A DNA stretch of 64,000 nt from contig CM059972.1 in the NCBI GenBank assembly GCA_030490835.1, forward strand, positions 14,175,764 through 14,239,763. Reading direction: 5' to 3'. The translations under genes were made by a program, and so were the position numbers. The notes below the pieces were generated by a model. That model was not told where the DNA came from, did no database searches, and saw only the letters and a list, made by a program, of their open reading frames with translations. Source of the stretch: Annona cherimola (taxonomy: Eukaryota > Streptophyta > Magnoliopsida > Magnoliales > Annonaceae). Below, one piece after another: positions 63,434 to 64,000 of this stretch. Numbering within the stretch: the first letter of the stretch is position 1; each line of letters begins with the position of its first letter.

Positions 63434-64000
63434 AAAAAAAAATGATTATACATAAATATTAAAAATTATTGCAATATAAAGATAAAAATAAAAATAAAAT
63501 CCTCTCATGTCCATAATATTTGCTTCTAATTTCTTATATACTCATAATATTTCGTAAATTCCTCTTATATTGAAAATGTTATTTTGCCCATTTAAAATTT
63601 TCTAATTGAGACAATTTAACATTAACATGACTCATTTGATGATAGGAAATTGTTAATATATGATATTAAATAATTTAATAGTTATTTTAAGGTTTGATAT
63701 CGTAATTAGGAAATTTTTAAAAGGTTAGAATTGTCTTTTCAATAAGAGAAATAATGGTTGTATTAACAGCATTAGTATAATAGAAATTTATGGTGAATGG
63801 GGATAAGAGTGATTTGTGAAACATTATGGGTGGATATATTAGAAATTAGATGCAAATATTATCGGTATATTAAGAATTTGATGCAAATGTTGTGGGTATA
63901 AAAAATTTCCTCTAAAATAAATAATAGGATGTTGACTTTTTTATTTTATATTTTGATAGACCCTTTTCTATTTTCCTTTAAACAAACGCACCTTAACTAT
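63434..64000. other. AT-rich intergenic, nothing recognised
   Basis: A phrase (ATTAGAAATTAGATGCAAATATT / AAGAATTTGATGCAAATGTTG) repeats once around 63838-63895. No gene. Confidence 0.45.

Noticed and set aside
1..64000. CRISPR arrays, phage, bacterial operons, rRNA or organelle insertions
   Set aside because: Nothing of this kind was seen. Gene structure, splice sites and transposons are those of a plant nuclear genome.

Overview
The window is nuclear DNA from a flowering plant. Three genes carry plant-specific protein families, coding parts are broken by AT-rich introns with plant-type splice sites, and long AT-rich intergenic stretches are full of small non-autonomous transposons. I cannot name the species. 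Gene density is low, with three supported protein-coding genes in 64 kb, so most of the sequence is repeat-derived or has no recognisable content.

Layout. Bases 1-10838 hold no gene I can support. They carry foldback and Tourist-like MITEs, a degenerate TRIM-like LTR element (7160-7652) and an 83-bp tandem repeat (8820-9161). A single-exon minus-strand gene (10839-11588) encodes a 249-residue protein with a short proline motif resembling the PNRC/Edc1-type decapping-cofactor motif. Its likely TATA box and G-boxes lie at 11985-12505. Bases 12650-41180 are again intergenic. They include a (TA)n-flanked Micron-like element (16914-17282), a Mutator-like MITE with a near-matching 9-bp target duplication (27143-27530), a candidate solo LTR (33544-35126) with a GC-rich Tourist-like element nested inside it (34226-34570), and several clean Tourist-like MITEs.

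The right third is genic. A 12-exon synaptotagmin gene, closest to SYT2 (41659-55440, plus strand, 537 residues), is reconstructed exon by exon. It lies tail to tail with a 4-exon DUF630/DUF632 gene of the NRG2/REL2 family (61821-56477, minus strand, 650 residues). About 1 kb separates the stop codons, with an AT-rich tandem repeat in the gap. Each of these genes contains one intron with a GC rather than GT donor. The DUF632 one is 90 nt, open in frame, and could be retained to add 30 residues.

The three genes do not form a pathway: one is a membrane-contact-site lipid-transfer protein, one a likely membrane-anchored regulator, and one a possible mRNA-decapping partner. I found no operon-like, phage, CRISPR, viral or toxin content. 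The candidates most worth following are the two GC-AG introns, the TSD-supported Tourist-like family with its GC-rich member, the family of long inverted repeats that share one stem sequence but have different ends, and the Micron-like element.
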